From contig NZ_UUIS01000001.1 in NCBI RefSeq assembly GCF_900589395.1, forward strand, positions 454,460 through 518,459: a DNA stretch of 64,000 nucleotides, in the 5' to 3' direction. Each line of letters begins with the position of its first letter. The first letter of the stretch is position 1. A model generated the notes under the pieces. The model did no database searches. It was not told the origin of the DNA and saw nothing but the letters and a program-made list of their open reading frames with translations. Shown in pieces: positions 25,448 to 33,884 of the stretch. This DNA is from Pseudomonas viridiflava. Lineage in GTDB: Bacteria > Pseudomonadota > Gammaproteobacteria > Pseudomonadales > Pseudomonadaceae. The position numbers were made by a program, and so were the translations under genes.

Positions 25448-26590
25448 TCAGCCACGAGAGGCTTCGACAAGCCATAAAGATGATTGGGCGACACGTGAGA
25501 TTTCAGTGGTGGTGTAGGTCTTGTCCGGCTGCAGGAGGGTGGTCGGCACGCGACAGGCCTGCAGGAACGCCACCAGCAACGCGGACTTGACTGCAAAGTT
25601 CATGTTCTGTGCATCCGGCACGCTGGAGGTCACCATGCCCACCACCGCTCCGCCACTGTCAAACAGGGGACTGCCACTGGAGCCGGGCTGGATGGGCGCG
25701 GTGAACTGCAACAGGCTGGCATCGCTGTGCAGGCCGAACAGGCTGGAAATACCGCCTTGGGTCACTTGCAGGCTGCCGCCGGAAATCGAGGCCAGCGGGT
25801 AGCCCAGCGCCACGACGTTGTCACCGGCTTCGCAGCCCGGCCCCTCACGAAACGGCAGGGTCTTGAGCGGCGATGCGCCCTGCACGCGCAGCAGGGCAAT
25901 GTCGTTGCGTCGGTCGACCACCACCGGCTCGACCTTGTAGCGCCCTTCCAGCGAGGTGATGTACAGCACGCTCATGTCTTCGATGACATGCGCGCAGGTC
26001 ATCAGGTGCGCAGGGCCCACCACGAAGGCGGTGCCGGTGGCTGACTGGTGACGCTGGCCATCGTGTCCGCCGCCCTGGTTGCCCCGGCGCGGATGAAAGT
26101 CGCTGACCTCCAGGCCGATCTTGCGCCCGAACGCGGCCAGGCCGTAGGCCGAACCTTCGCTCAGGGCGCGGAATTTCCATTGATCGTTGCGGCGATAGAA
26201 CTCACCGATGATGATCGAGGCCTCGCCATAGTCGCGCAGGTCGAGCGAATACTCGACGGCGGGATCAATGTGAAGGCTCAGGCTGGCGATTTCACTGACC
26301 GGACCGGCAGCAGCATAGACGTAGACCATCAGCAGCACCCGGTCACTGCCGGCCGGCAGGCTGCCCAGGGTCAGCGAACATCCCACATCCTGCGGACCGC
26401 CACTCCATTGCATCCACGACTGCTCGTCATGCAGCAGCGCAGCGGGACCTGTGGGCTGGCGCTTGTCGTTGACCGGCAACAGGGCGACGGCCGCGTATTC
26501 GCCAAAGATGGACGCTTTGCCGCTCTTGAGGTTCCAGGCGCAACGGTCTGCGGCAAGGGCAATGTTCGCGCCGGGTGCAAGAACGGTCAT
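25448..26590 (-). CDS. TerD-trypsin-like serine protease fusion
   Basis: This 380-aa protein fuses a divergent N-terminal TerD-like domain (about residues 1-165, ending YGLAAFGRKIGLEV) to a trypsin-like protease domain. The full triad is present: His in MTCAHVIED near residue 203, Asp in RRNDIALL near 230, and Ser in PGSSGSPLFD near 305. No signal peptide is seen, so it is probably cytoplasmic. AAGGAGG is ideally placed before ATG 26590. A 218-bp gap upstream suggests a separate promoter. A protease that is regulated through its TerD part in response to metal or stress is an inference. Confidence 0.85.
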   Translation of the reverse strand: MTVLAPGANIALAADRCAWNLKSGKASIFGEYAAVALLPVNDKRQPTGPAALLHDEQSWMQWSGGPQDVGCSLTLGSLPAGSDRVLLMVYVYAAAGPVSEIASLSLHIDPAVEYSLDLRDYGEASIIIGEFYRRNDQWKFRALSEGSAYGLAAFGRKIGLEVSDFHPRRGNQGGGHDGQRHQSATGTAFVVGPAHLMTCAHVIEDMSVLYITSLEGRYKVEPVVVDRRNDIALLRVQGASPLKTLPFREGPGCEAGDNVVALGYPLASISGGSLQVTQGGISSLFGLHSDASLLQFTAPIQPGSSGSPLFDSGGAVVGMVTSSVPDAQNMNFAVKSALLVAFLQACRVPTTLLQPDKTYTTTEISRVAQSSLWLVEASRG

Positions 26591-26808
26591 GCCGGTCCTC
26601 CTTGATAGGCTGAAGAAACGTCTTTAGGGTGAGTTTTCATTCGATGCACATGCGGCCAGCGCCTGCTTTCATGCACGCGCCGGCACGGTCTCCAGGCTCG
26701 TGCCCAACAGTAACATCCCGGCAGGCGCGACTCGCTACAAAACCGCTACATTTGTTCGCGGTGTGCTCAAGCCTTTTCCCTACCGATAGCAAAAAACTAT
26801 TATCACGA
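26591..26808. promoter_or_regulatory. Probable promoter region of the TerD-protease gene
   Basis: This is the largest gap in the minus-strand Ter series. A possible pair on the minus strand is TTGATC (26807-26812) and TATCGG (26783-26788) with an 18-nt spacer. The match is weak. An intrinsic terminator for the ATP-grasp gene is not evident. Confidence 0.35.
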
Positions 26809-27807
26809 TCAACCGAAAGCCCGTACAGCGACGGTGATGGCCTTGACCCGGATATTTTCCTGCCAATGTGTTTCCGGTTCTTTCAAGCCCAGGCGACGCG
26901 TGGCAAAGATGCCGGGCAGGTTGATCCCGGTTTCGCGCGTGTAGCCAATCCCGCCTGAATAGCGCGGGTTGATTTCCAGCAAGTGCGCAATGCCCTCATC
27001 GTCATCGCGGGTCTGCACGTTGACCAGGCCATCGCAGGCAAAATGCTCGGCGGCGCGCATTGCCAGGCGCACGGCATCGCTGTCGCGCTCGAATGTCTGG
27101 TGCAGCCCCTGCTTGCGTCGTCCGACCCCGGCCACTACACGGCCCTGCTCACACACAAGGTCAACCGAGCATTCACTGCCGGCCATGTACGGCATGACCA
27201 ACAGCGGCGCCCGCTCGCCTGGCTGGCGGTAGGCATGCAGGTAGGCTTCGAAGCTGGTTTCCCGGGCATCAGGGTTGGCAAAGCCGCGAAAGGCGTCCAC
27301 ATCGGCCTTGAAGCGCCAGAACCCCTGGCCAAAAATGCCCACGGTAGGCTTGATGCATACCTCGCCGCTGGCTGACAGGGTGTCGAAAGCGCGTTGCAAC
27401 TGATCGGCATCGGTCACGGTAATGCCCGGCACACACGGCAGGCCGGCCTGCTCGGCCGCCGCCGTGAAACAGCTTTTGTCATCGACCTGGCGAAATGTCT
27501 CGGTGGACCCCCCCCCGGTGACCAGGTCCAGGCCCGCCTCCGCGAAGCGCTGGCGATGCGCTTCGTAAAAACCACCGAGGCGTCCGGCGATCACCACCTT
27601 GACGTCCTGCTGCACTGCCGTATGGATGACCCACTCAAGACGTTCAAGGTTGTCAGCCGGCTCTTGCAGCGCCAGGTCGGCCAACGCGGTAATCTCCGGG
27701 CGGGCCTGCCGGTGAGAGGCAATGATGCGCACCGAAGCCGGCAACGCTTCGCGCGCGCCCATGATCACTTCACGCTGGCTGGATTGCCCTTCAAGAAACC
27801 AAATCAT
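26809..27807 (-). CDS. ATP-grasp domain protein of the Ter cluster
   Basis: This 332-aa ATP-grasp ligase starts MIWFLEGQSSQREVIM. It has the nucleotide-binding CIKPTVGIFGQGFW near residue 152, LLVMPYMAGSECSVDLVC near 205, and the metal-binding carboxylate end LLEINPRYSGGIGYTR near 290, i.e. pre-ATP-grasp, A and B subdomains. ATP-grasp enzymes join a carboxylate to an amine or thiol through an acyl-phosphate; the substrate here is not known. It is the first gene of the minus-strand Ter series. The coding strand carries a run of nine G (27508-27516), a possible slippage site. Confidence 0.87.
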   Translation of the reverse strand: MIWFLEGQSSQREVIMGAREALPASVRIIASHRQARPEITALADLALQEPADNLERLEWVIHTAVQQDVKVVIAGRLGGFYEAHRQRFAEAGLDLVTGGGSTETFRQVDDKSCFTAAAEQAGLPCVPGITVTDADQLQRAFDTLSASGEVCIKPTVGIFGQGFWRFKADVDAFRGFANPDARETSFEAYLHAYRQPGERAPLLVMPYMAGSECSVDLVCEQGRVVAGVGRRKQGLHQTFERDSDAVRLAMRAAEHFACDGLVNVQTRDDDEGIAHLLEINPRYSGGIGYTRETGINLPGIFATRRLGLKEPETHWQENIRVKAITVAVRAFG

Positions 27808-27926
27808 GCAACTCTCCGTCTTTCATGGTGACAAGGATGGCCTTGTCGAATTTTGTAATAACTGTTTTGCTTCAAAATGTTCGGATTAGGGCAAAGTCAC
27901 GCAATTTTTCATAGGGGAACAATGAC

Positions 27927-28475
27927 ATGAAGTGGCTCAAACGGTCGATTTGGCTGGTGGTGGTTCTGGTTATCGGAGTGGGCGCGCTCAGCCTTCACTA
28001 TCTGCTGCCACGCCATGACGTGGTGATGATCACCGGCGTCGAGGTCAAGCGCATGGACGCCGATGGGGTGATCAACGCTGAAAACCCGGCAGACGGCCCG
28101 ACGCGCGATGTGTATTTCATCAACACCGAACACCCTGACAACAAGCATGTCGTGGTTTATCGCAACGAGGATACCGGCTGGAGCTTCCCGTGGTACTTCA
28201 AGTTCGACTCGGCCGACATCCAGGCCAAGGCGCAAGGTTACTCGCGTGACGCTCAACAGTTGGCAATTATTCGCTATTACGGCTGGCGCATTCAGATCCT
28301 GTCCATGTTCCCCAATGTGACGGCGATCGAGTCCACCACCAGCCGCGACGAGCCATTCCCGATCTTCAATACGGTGTTCTTCACGGTGCTGTTCCTGCTG
28401 GTGCTGATCGTCGCACTGGCGATCCGTCGACGCATGCGCCTGCGTACGCAGCGGGTCGATGGCGTGGTTCGCTGA
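27927..28475 (+). CDS. DUF1523 family membrane protein
   Basis: This 182-aa protein has an N-terminal membrane helix (RSIWLVVVLVIGVGALSLHYLL) described here by its position 5-26, a soluble middle part rich in Asp and Tyr, and a second membrane helix at about 152-172 followed by a basic tail (RRRMRLRTQR). The pattern matches DUF1523. The function is unknown. AGGGG lies ahead of ATG 27927. It is divergent from the ATP-grasp gene, with 119 bp between them, and not obviously part of the Ter system. Confidence 0.8.
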   Translation: MKWLKRSIWLVVVLVIGVGALSLHYLLPRHDVVMITGVEVKRMDADGVINAENPADGPTRDVYFINTEHPDNKHVVVYRNEDTGWSFPWYFKFDSADIQAKAQGYSRDAQQLAIIRYYGWRIQILSMFPNVTAIESTTSRDEPFPIFNTVFFTVLFLLVLIVALAIRRRMRLRTQRVDGVVR

Positions 28476-28636
28476 GGCCTTCTGCCCGGGCCGGTTGCGG
28501 GGTTTTTGCCAGACCGCCACAACCGGCCTGCCCTTCGCGCCGCTACGGCGCCCGACAACCGCGCCATTTGCCACAGCGTCAAGCGTGCGCAAACTGATAA
28601 ACTCCCGCGCCTCAATTCCTGCCCGAGGCGCCCTGC

Positions 28637-29653
28637 ATGTCTTCCCTGAATCAGTCGCTCAGCGTCGCCCTCGACCGTCGTCAGTCGCTGCTGGCCGAAC
28701 TGCATGCCCAGGGCACCGACTGCTATCGGCTGTTCCACGGCAGCCAGGAAGGCGCCAGCGGGCTGACCGTCGACCGCTACGGCCCGCAACTGCTGGTACA
28801 AAGCTTTCATACCCGCCTGGAGCGTGACGCCCTGATCGACCTGCATGCCACGGTACAGGCCCATCTGGGCGTGGCCCTGCTGCTGGTCTATAACGACCGC
28901 TCCGGGAGCAATTCACGCATCGACCGCCAGGACAGTGTCTACCAGGCCGAGGATGCCGCGCTGCAAGACCTGATCGGCCATGAAGGCGGCCTGAACTATC
29001 GCGTCCGCGGCCGGCACGCCGGGCAGGACCCGCTGTTGTTCCTCGACCTGCGCAACGCCCGTCACTGGGTCCGGCAACGCAGCGCCGGCAAGCGTGTATT
29101 GAACCTGTTCGCCTACACCTGCGGCGTGGGGCTGAGCGCGGCGGCCGGTGGGGCCCGCGAGGTCTGTAACCTGGACTTTGCCGAGGGCAACCTGGCGGTC
29201 GGTCGCGAGAACGGCGCGCTCAACCCGCATCTGCCGCCCATGCAGTTCATTCAGTCCGATTACTTTCCGGCCATTCGCCAACTGGCAGGGCTGCCGGTCA
29301 CGGCTCGACGCACGCAGAAGCTGCCCGATTACCCACGCCTGCAGGCGCGTCAGTTCGACTTGGTGCTGCTCGACCCGCCAGCCTGGGCCAAGAGCGCCTT
29401 CGGCACGGTCGACCTGCTGCGCGACTATCAGAGCCTGCTCAAGCCGGCGCTGCTGAGCACCACCGAAGACGGTGTGCTGATCTGCTGCAACAACCTGGCC
29501 CGGGTCAGCCTGGACGACTGGCGCGAGCAGGTCTTGCGCTGCGCCAGCAAGACCGGCCGACCCGTGCGCGAGTGGCAGGTGATCGAGCCGGCCGACGATT
29601 TTCCGTCCATGGACCATCAGCCACCCTTGAAAACCCTGGTTCTGCAATTCTGA
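28637..29653 (+). CDS. Class I SAM-dependent rRNA methyltransferase (RlmI/RlmK-like)
   Basis: This 338-aa methyltransferase starts MSSLNQSLSVALDRRQSLLA. It contains the RlmI-type pre-domain (LTVDRYGPQLLVQSFHT), the AdoMet-binding motif LNLFAYTCGVGLSAAAGGAR split here as residues about 155-173, and the catalytic-type DPPAW motif near 245. It lacks the N-terminal PUA domain of full-length RlmI (about 396 aa), so the exact target, most likely a 23S rRNA cytosine or guanine, is not certain. GAGG lies upstream of the ATG. Confidence 0.82.
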   Translation: MSSLNQSLSVALDRRQSLLAELHAQGTDCYRLFHGSQEGASGLTVDRYGPQLLVQSFHTRLERDALIDLHATVQAHLGVALLLVYNDRSGSNSRIDRQDSVYQAEDAALQDLIGHEGGLNYRVRGRHAGQDPLLFLDLRNARHWVRQRSAGKRVLNLFAYTCGVGLSAAAGGAREVCNLDFAEGNLAVGRENGALNPHLPPMQFIQSDYFPAIRQLAGLPVTARRTQKLPDYPRLQARQFDLVLLDPPAWAKSAFGTVDLLRDYQSLLKPALLSTTEDGVLICCNNLARVSLDDWREQVLRCASKTGRPVREWQVIEPADDFPSMDHQPPLKTLVLQF

Positions 29654-29759
29654 CCTAGAAATATTAGGAATTTTCCTACGCTTATGGACGGCGTTGGCTT
29701 GTGAACCAGATGGGCATGTCATACTCCAAGCACCTCCGACAAGAGAGATGCGGTCTCCA

Positions 29760-32717
29760 ATGCCCAGAAGTCTGAAGCGTATTATTGGTGCCCTGGTGGC
29801 CGTCCTGGTGCTGTACAGCCTGTTGGGGTTCTTTATCGTGCCCGGCATCGCCTTGCGCATCGCCAACCAGAAGCTGGCCGAGTTCGCCACGGTGCCCGCC
29901 CGAATCGAGCGCCTGGAGCTCAACCCGTACAGCCTTGAGCTGACCGTCTGGGGCTTGAATATCGGCACGCCGGGCAAGGAACAGGTGGGTTTTGAAAAGC
30001 TCTACGCCAACCTGCAGCTCGACAGCCTGTGGAGCGGTGCACTGCATTTGCGCGATGTCGAGCTGGTCAAGGCCAGGACCGAGCTGCTGTTCGACAAGAA
30101 GGGGCAGTTCAACCTCAGCCGGCTGTTCAAACAGACCGACACCCCTGCCACGCCTGAGCAGGCGGCGCCCAGCGAGCCGTTCGCCCTGCGCATCGGGCGC
30201 ATCAAGCTGGTCGACGGCTACCTGCATTTTCGCGACGAACGCCCAGGCGACCCTATCGAGTTCCTGTACGACAAACTCAATCTGGAGCTGAAGAACCTCA
30301 GCACGCTGCCTGAAGACCACGCCGACGCCACGCTGGTCGCGATCGGTCCCGATGGCGGTCAGATCGACTGGGAAGGCCGCATCGGGCTGGCGCCGGTCAC
30401 CTCCGAAGGCACGCTGAAAATCACCGACAGCAAGATGAAGCTGTGGTGGCCGTATGTGCGCGACGCCGTGCCGCTGGCCTTGCAGGATGGTCGCCTGAGC
30501 CTGAGCACCGCCTACAAGTTGAGCCTGGCCAAGAACACCGAACTGCAACTGACCCATACCCAGGCCAGCGTCTCGGCCCTGGCCATCAATGCCGCCGACG
30601 GTCGTTCGCTGGTGCGCCTGCAGCAATTGGCAATCAGCGACAGCTCGCTGGACCTGGCGCGCCAGCAAGTAGTGATTGGCAAGGTGCGCAGCCAGAAGCT
30701 CGAAACCTGGGCAGCGCGTGAGGCCGACGGGCAACTGGACTGGCAGAAACTGTTCGCCGGCCAGCCGGGTAAAAGCACCCGCCCTGCCGCCAGGCCCGAG
30801 GTCGACGCCAAAGCCGCCGAACCGGCCCAGGCCGCCGCCAAGCCTGCCGCACCACCAGCGGTAGCCAGCAAGCCGTGGCAGGTGCTGGTGCGCGATGTGC
30901 AACTGCGCGATTATCAGGTGCACCTGACAGACCGCGTGCCCACCGAGCCCGTGGCGCTCGATGTCGGGCCGCTGAACCTCGACATGCAGAACTTCGACAG
31001 CCTGAACAAATCGCCCTTCAAAGTGCGACTGGACACCGGCCTGGGCAAGCAAGGCAAGCTGACAGCAGTGGGCGAGGTCAACCTGGCGCCGGTCAATGCC
31101 CATCTGCGGATCACCAGCCAGGACGTCGACCTGCGCGTGGCCCAGGCTTACATCAGCCCGCTCATTCGTCTGGAACTGCGCAGCGGCATGCTTGCCAGCG
31201 ACCTGACGGTCGACCTGCACAGCACCGAGCCGCTGGCGTTCTACATCAGCGGCAAGGCTCAGGTCAATCAGCTGCACACCCTGGATACGCTCAAGCAACG
31301 CGACTTCGTCAAATGGGAAAACCTGACCGCCGATAACATCATCTATCGCCACGGCCAGGACCTGTCGATCGGGCGTGTAGACCTGCAACAGCCCTACGCA
31401 CGCTTCATGATCAACGAGGACCGCACCACCAACGTCGATGACCTGTTGATTCCACAGCCGGCCGACGCCAAGCCGGCCACGCGTGAAAAACGCACGGCCA
31501 GCACCGAACAGCCACTGGGCATCCGCGTTGACCAGGTCAATATCAAGGACGGCTCGGCGTACTTCGCCGACTTCACCCTGACACCGAACTTTGCCACCGC
31601 TGTGCAGCAACTCAATGGCCGCATCGGCACCATCGACAACCAGTTGGCCAAGCCGGCGCCGGTCAATATCGAAGGCAAGGTCGACCGCTACGCGCCGGTG
31701 ACTATCAAAGGCAGCGTCAACCCGTTCGACCCGATGGCCAGCCTCGACATTGCCACCAGCTTCAAGCGCGTCGAGCTGACCACCCTGACGCCCTACTCCG
31801 GCAAATTCGCCGGCTATCGCATCCGCAAGGGCCGCTTGAACCTGGACCTGCATTATCTGATCACCCAAGGCCAGCTCAAGGCACAGAACAAGGTGCTGGT
31901 CGAGCAGTTGCAACTGGGTGAAAAGGTCGACAGCCCCGACGCTGTGGACCTGCCGATCCGTCTGGCCGTGGCCTTGCTCAAGGATACGCAGGGGCGTATT
32001 TCCATCGAGCTGCCGCTTGAAGGTGACCTGAACAATCCACAGTTCAGCGTCATGCCAATCGTCTGGCAGACCTTGCGCAACCTGGTGCTGCGCGCCGCGC
32101 AGTCGCCGTTCAAGTTCATTGGCGGGCTGGTCGCCGGTGGAGGCTCGCAAGACCTGGGCACGGTGCTGTTCGACCCCGGCTCCAGCACCCTGACCGCCGA
32201 GGCACGGCAGGCACTGGACAAGCTGGCTGTCGCGTTGAGCGAACGCCCGACCCTGCGCCTGGAAATCGAAGGCACCAGTGCCGCCGACAGTGACGGCCCG
32301 CTGCTGGCCCGCCAGCGGCTGGAACGGGAGTATCAATTCACCTGGTACAAGATCCTGCAACGTCGCGGCGACAAGGTACCGGCCCGTGCCGGCCTGCTGG
32401 AAGTGCCAGAAGATGAAAAGGCCCCGATGCTTGAAGGCATCTACCGGGCGCGGCTCAAGCAACAGCCCCCCGCCCAGTGGGCACAACTGGACAAGGAGCA
32501 GCGTCAGAACCAATTGCGCGAGGCGGTGCTGCAGTTCTGGACCCGCAATGAGGTACTGTTGCGTGAGCTGGGCCAGGACCGGGCCAGCAGCATCAAGGAT
32601 TATCTGGTCGACAAAGGCAAGCTGCAGGACGAGCGGGTGTATTTCATCGATGCCCAGCTTGGCAAGGCACAGCCCGATGGCCGGGTCATCACGCCCCTGC
32701 ACCTGGACAGCGAGTGA
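29760..32717 (+). CDS. AsmA-like DUF748 protein with OmpA-like C-terminus
   Basis: This 985-aa envelope protein has one N-terminal membrane anchor (residues about 6-28), a long beta-rich body with repeating AsmA/DUF748 blocks (LELKNLSTLPE, VNLAPVNAHLRI, IRVDQVNIKDGSAYFADF), and an OmpA-like segment near residue 800 (DLGTVLFDPGSSTL). AsmA-like proteins are proposed to move phospholipids across the periplasm. ATG 29760 begins directly before the anchor; ATG 29748 is possible. The Shine-Dalgarno is weak (AAGAGAG). An Ala/Pro-rich stretch at about 344-375 is a flexible linker. It overlaps no neighbour and is 4 nt before the DUF2845 gene. Confidence 0.85.
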   Translation: MPRSLKRIIGALVAVLVLYSLLGFFIVPGIALRIANQKLAEFATVPARIERLELNPYSLELTVWGLNIGTPGKEQVGFEKLYANLQLDSLWSGALHLRDVELVKARTELLFDKKGQFNLSRLFKQTDTPATPEQAAPSEPFALRIGRIKLVDGYLHFRDERPGDPIEFLYDKLNLELKNLSTLPEDHADATLVAIGPDGGQIDWEGRIGLAPVTSEGTLKITDSKMKLWWPYVRDAVPLALQDGRLSLSTAYKLSLAKNTELQLTHTQASVSALAINAADGRSLVRLQQLAISDSSLDLARQQVVIGKVRSQKLETWAAREADGQLDWQKLFAGQPGKSTRPAARPEVDAKAAEPAQAAAKPAAPPAVASKPWQVLVRDVQLRDYQVHLTDRVPTEPVALDVGPLNLDMQNFDSLNKSPFKVRLDTGLGKQGKLTAVGEVNLAPVNAHLRITSQDVDLRVAQAYISPLIRLELRSGMLASDLTVDLHSTEPLAFYISGKAQVNQLHTLDTLKQRDFVKWENLTADNIIYRHGQDLSIGRVDLQQPYARFMINEDRTTNVDDLLIPQPADAKPATREKRTASTEQPLGIRVDQVNIKDGSAYFADFTLTPNFATAVQQLNGRIGTIDNQLAKPAPVNIEGKVDRYAPVTIKGSVNPFDPMASLDIATSFKRVELTTLTPYSGKFAGYRIRKGRLNLDLHYLITQGQLKAQNKVLVEQLQLGEKVDSPDAVDLPIRLAVALLKDTQGRISIELPLEGDLNNPQFSVMPIVWQTLRNLVLRAAQSPFKFIGGLVAGGGSQDLGTVLFDPGSSTLTAEARQALDKLAVALSERPTLRLEIEGTSAADSDGPLLARQRLEREYQFTWYKILQRRGDKVPARAGLLEVPEDEKAPMLEGIYRARLKQQPPAQWAQLDKEQRQNQLREAVLQFWTRNEVLLRELGQDRASSIKDYLVDKGKLQDERVYFIDAQLGKAQPDGRVITPLHLDSE

Positions 32718-32721
32718 TCCC

Positions 32722-33036
32722 TTGAACAACCGCCTGATACGTTTTGCCCTGCTGATCACGTTGGCCGGCGCCGGCATTGGCCCGGCACAGGCTTCGACCA
32801 TGCGCTGCAACAGCCATTTGATCAGCGTGGGCGACCACGCCTTCGAAGTGCAGAAGAAATGCGGCCGGCCTGCCAGCCAGGCCACCCTTGGCTCGCGCAA
32901 GAGCTATGACAGCACCTACCGGCGCTCGGAGCAGGTCGAGATCGAGGAATGGATCTACGGCCCCGATCACGGCATGTACCGCTACCTGCGCTTCGAGGGC
33001 GGACGCCTGGTACGCATCGAAAGCAGGCGCGGCTGA
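32722..33036 (+). CDS. DUF2845 family secreted protein
   Basis: This 104-aa protein uses a TTG start at 32722, four nt after the DUF748 stop, so it is co-transcribed. An N-terminal signal peptide (RFALLITLAGAGIGPAQA, cut before STMRC) is followed by the DUF2845 core with MRCNSHLISVGD, a paired KKCGRP and the WIYGP signature. Two Cys (CNS and KKCG) may form a disulfide in the periplasm. The function is unknown. The open frame extends far upstream inside the DUF748 gene, but that part is not translated in my view. Confidence 0.82.
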   Translation: MNNRLIRFALLITLAGAGIGPAQASTMRCNSHLISVGDHAFEVQKKCGRPASQATLGSRKSYDSTYRRSEQVEIEEWIYGPDHGMYRYLRFEGGRLVRIESRRG

Positions 33037-33038
33037 GG

Positions 33039-33085
33039 CCCCCCCCCCACAATAGAACAGGCCCCGACTCGAAAGCCGGGGCCTG
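33039..33085. terminator. Poly-C tract and GC hairpin after the DUF2845 gene
   Basis: A run of ten C (33039-33048) is followed by a stem CAGGCCCCG (58-66) / CGGGGCCTG (77-85). No T-run follows, so it is a weak intrinsic terminator candidate for the plus-strand transcript. Confidence 0.5.
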
Positions 33086-33185
33086 TAATGGCCACATCCC
33101 TGTGGCCTCTCGCATGAACCTTCTCATCAACCGGACACCTTGCTGGCGCCCGGCTGTCGTTCAGAGGGTCATCATCGATTCTTGC

Positions 33186-33542
33186 TTAGTCAGCCTTCAG
33201 GCCGTCAGCCGAAACAGCGGTAACACCCTTGATGTTCTTGGCGATCATCACAGCCTGCTTTTTCTGGGCTTCGGTCACGGTGACTTTCGAAGACAGGGAG
33301 ACCACGCCTTTGTTGGTTTCAACTTCGATGTCCGAGCCTGGAATGCCTTTTTCGGTCAGCAGGTCAGCCTTGACCTTGGTGGTGATCCAGGTGTCGCTGC
33401 CTTCTTGCTTGGCGTTGTCAACGGTGTCGTTGGCGGCCAGCATGATGGGCGCCTGGGTAGCCTGGTTGGCGGTCTGGGCGAATGCACCACCGGCCATGGT
33501 CAGAGTCAGGGCAGTGGCAGCAGCGATAGCGAACTTCTTCAT
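33186..33542 (-). CDS. BON-domain periplasmic protein (OsmY-like)
   Basis: This 118-aa protein has a signal peptide (MKKFAIAAATALTLTMAGG, then AFA cut before QT) and one BON domain: DTWITTKVKADLLTEKGIPG, then EVETNKGVVSLSSKV and AVMIAKNIKGVTAV. BON proteins of the OsmY group bind membrane or phospholipid surfaces and are often induced by osmotic stress. Length fits a single-BON protein. It stands alone on the minus strand, with an AT-rich upstream region holding its promoter. AGGAG-type site is seen before the ATG. Confidence 0.9.
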   Translation of the reverse strand: MKKFAIAAATALTLTMAGGAFAQTANQATQAPIMLAANDTVDNAKQEGSDTWITTKVKADLLTEKGIPGSDIEVETNKGVVSLSSKVTVTEAQKKQAVMIAKNIKGVTAVSADGLKAD

Positions 33543-33884
33543 ACGATAACTCCTGTTTTTCTCAAAAACTGCGTAAGCATCACTTCGCAGGGTTAACAGG
33601 TATATCGCAAGCGCTGTGCCAGCTTTGAATTGCTTATAAAACTTATATAAATCAATTAGTTAACAAATATTGAAAAACTGATGATCGTGCAGTTTGCCCG
33701 TTTCGCTGTCGTGCACGCATGCAAGTTGCAAGTTTTCCCGAAGGCACGTAGCCACCACACAGACCGTGGCGCCGATCACCTTGTAGACCGCCGAAAAATA
33801 CCCATAAAAAATCCGCAGCCATTGCCGGCCTGCGGATTTTTCAGACAGCCCGGCGTCACGACGACGCCGGCTGGCAGGGTTACA
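33543..33884. other. Intergenic region upstream of the BON gene and downstream of pnp
   Basis: The left part (to about 33680) is unusually AT-rich for this genome and should hold the BON gene promoter, although I do not see clear -35/-10 boxes. The right part holds the pnp terminator (33807-33841) and a second small stem (33850-33857/33863-33870). There is no convincing gene. Confidence 0.5.
33807..33841 (-). terminator. Intrinsic terminator of the rpsO-pnp operon
   Basis: The stem AAAAATCCGCA (807-817) / TGCGGATTTTT (831-841) has a 13-nt loop and T-run on either strand. A further stem CCGGCGTC/GACGCCGG (850-857, 863-870) lies between it and the pnp stop at 33885. Confidence 0.9.

Noticed and set aside
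32278-32721. N-terminal extension of the DUF2845 gene inside the DUF748 gene
   Set aside because: It would hide the signal peptide and has Arg/Ser/Trp-rich shadow composition.
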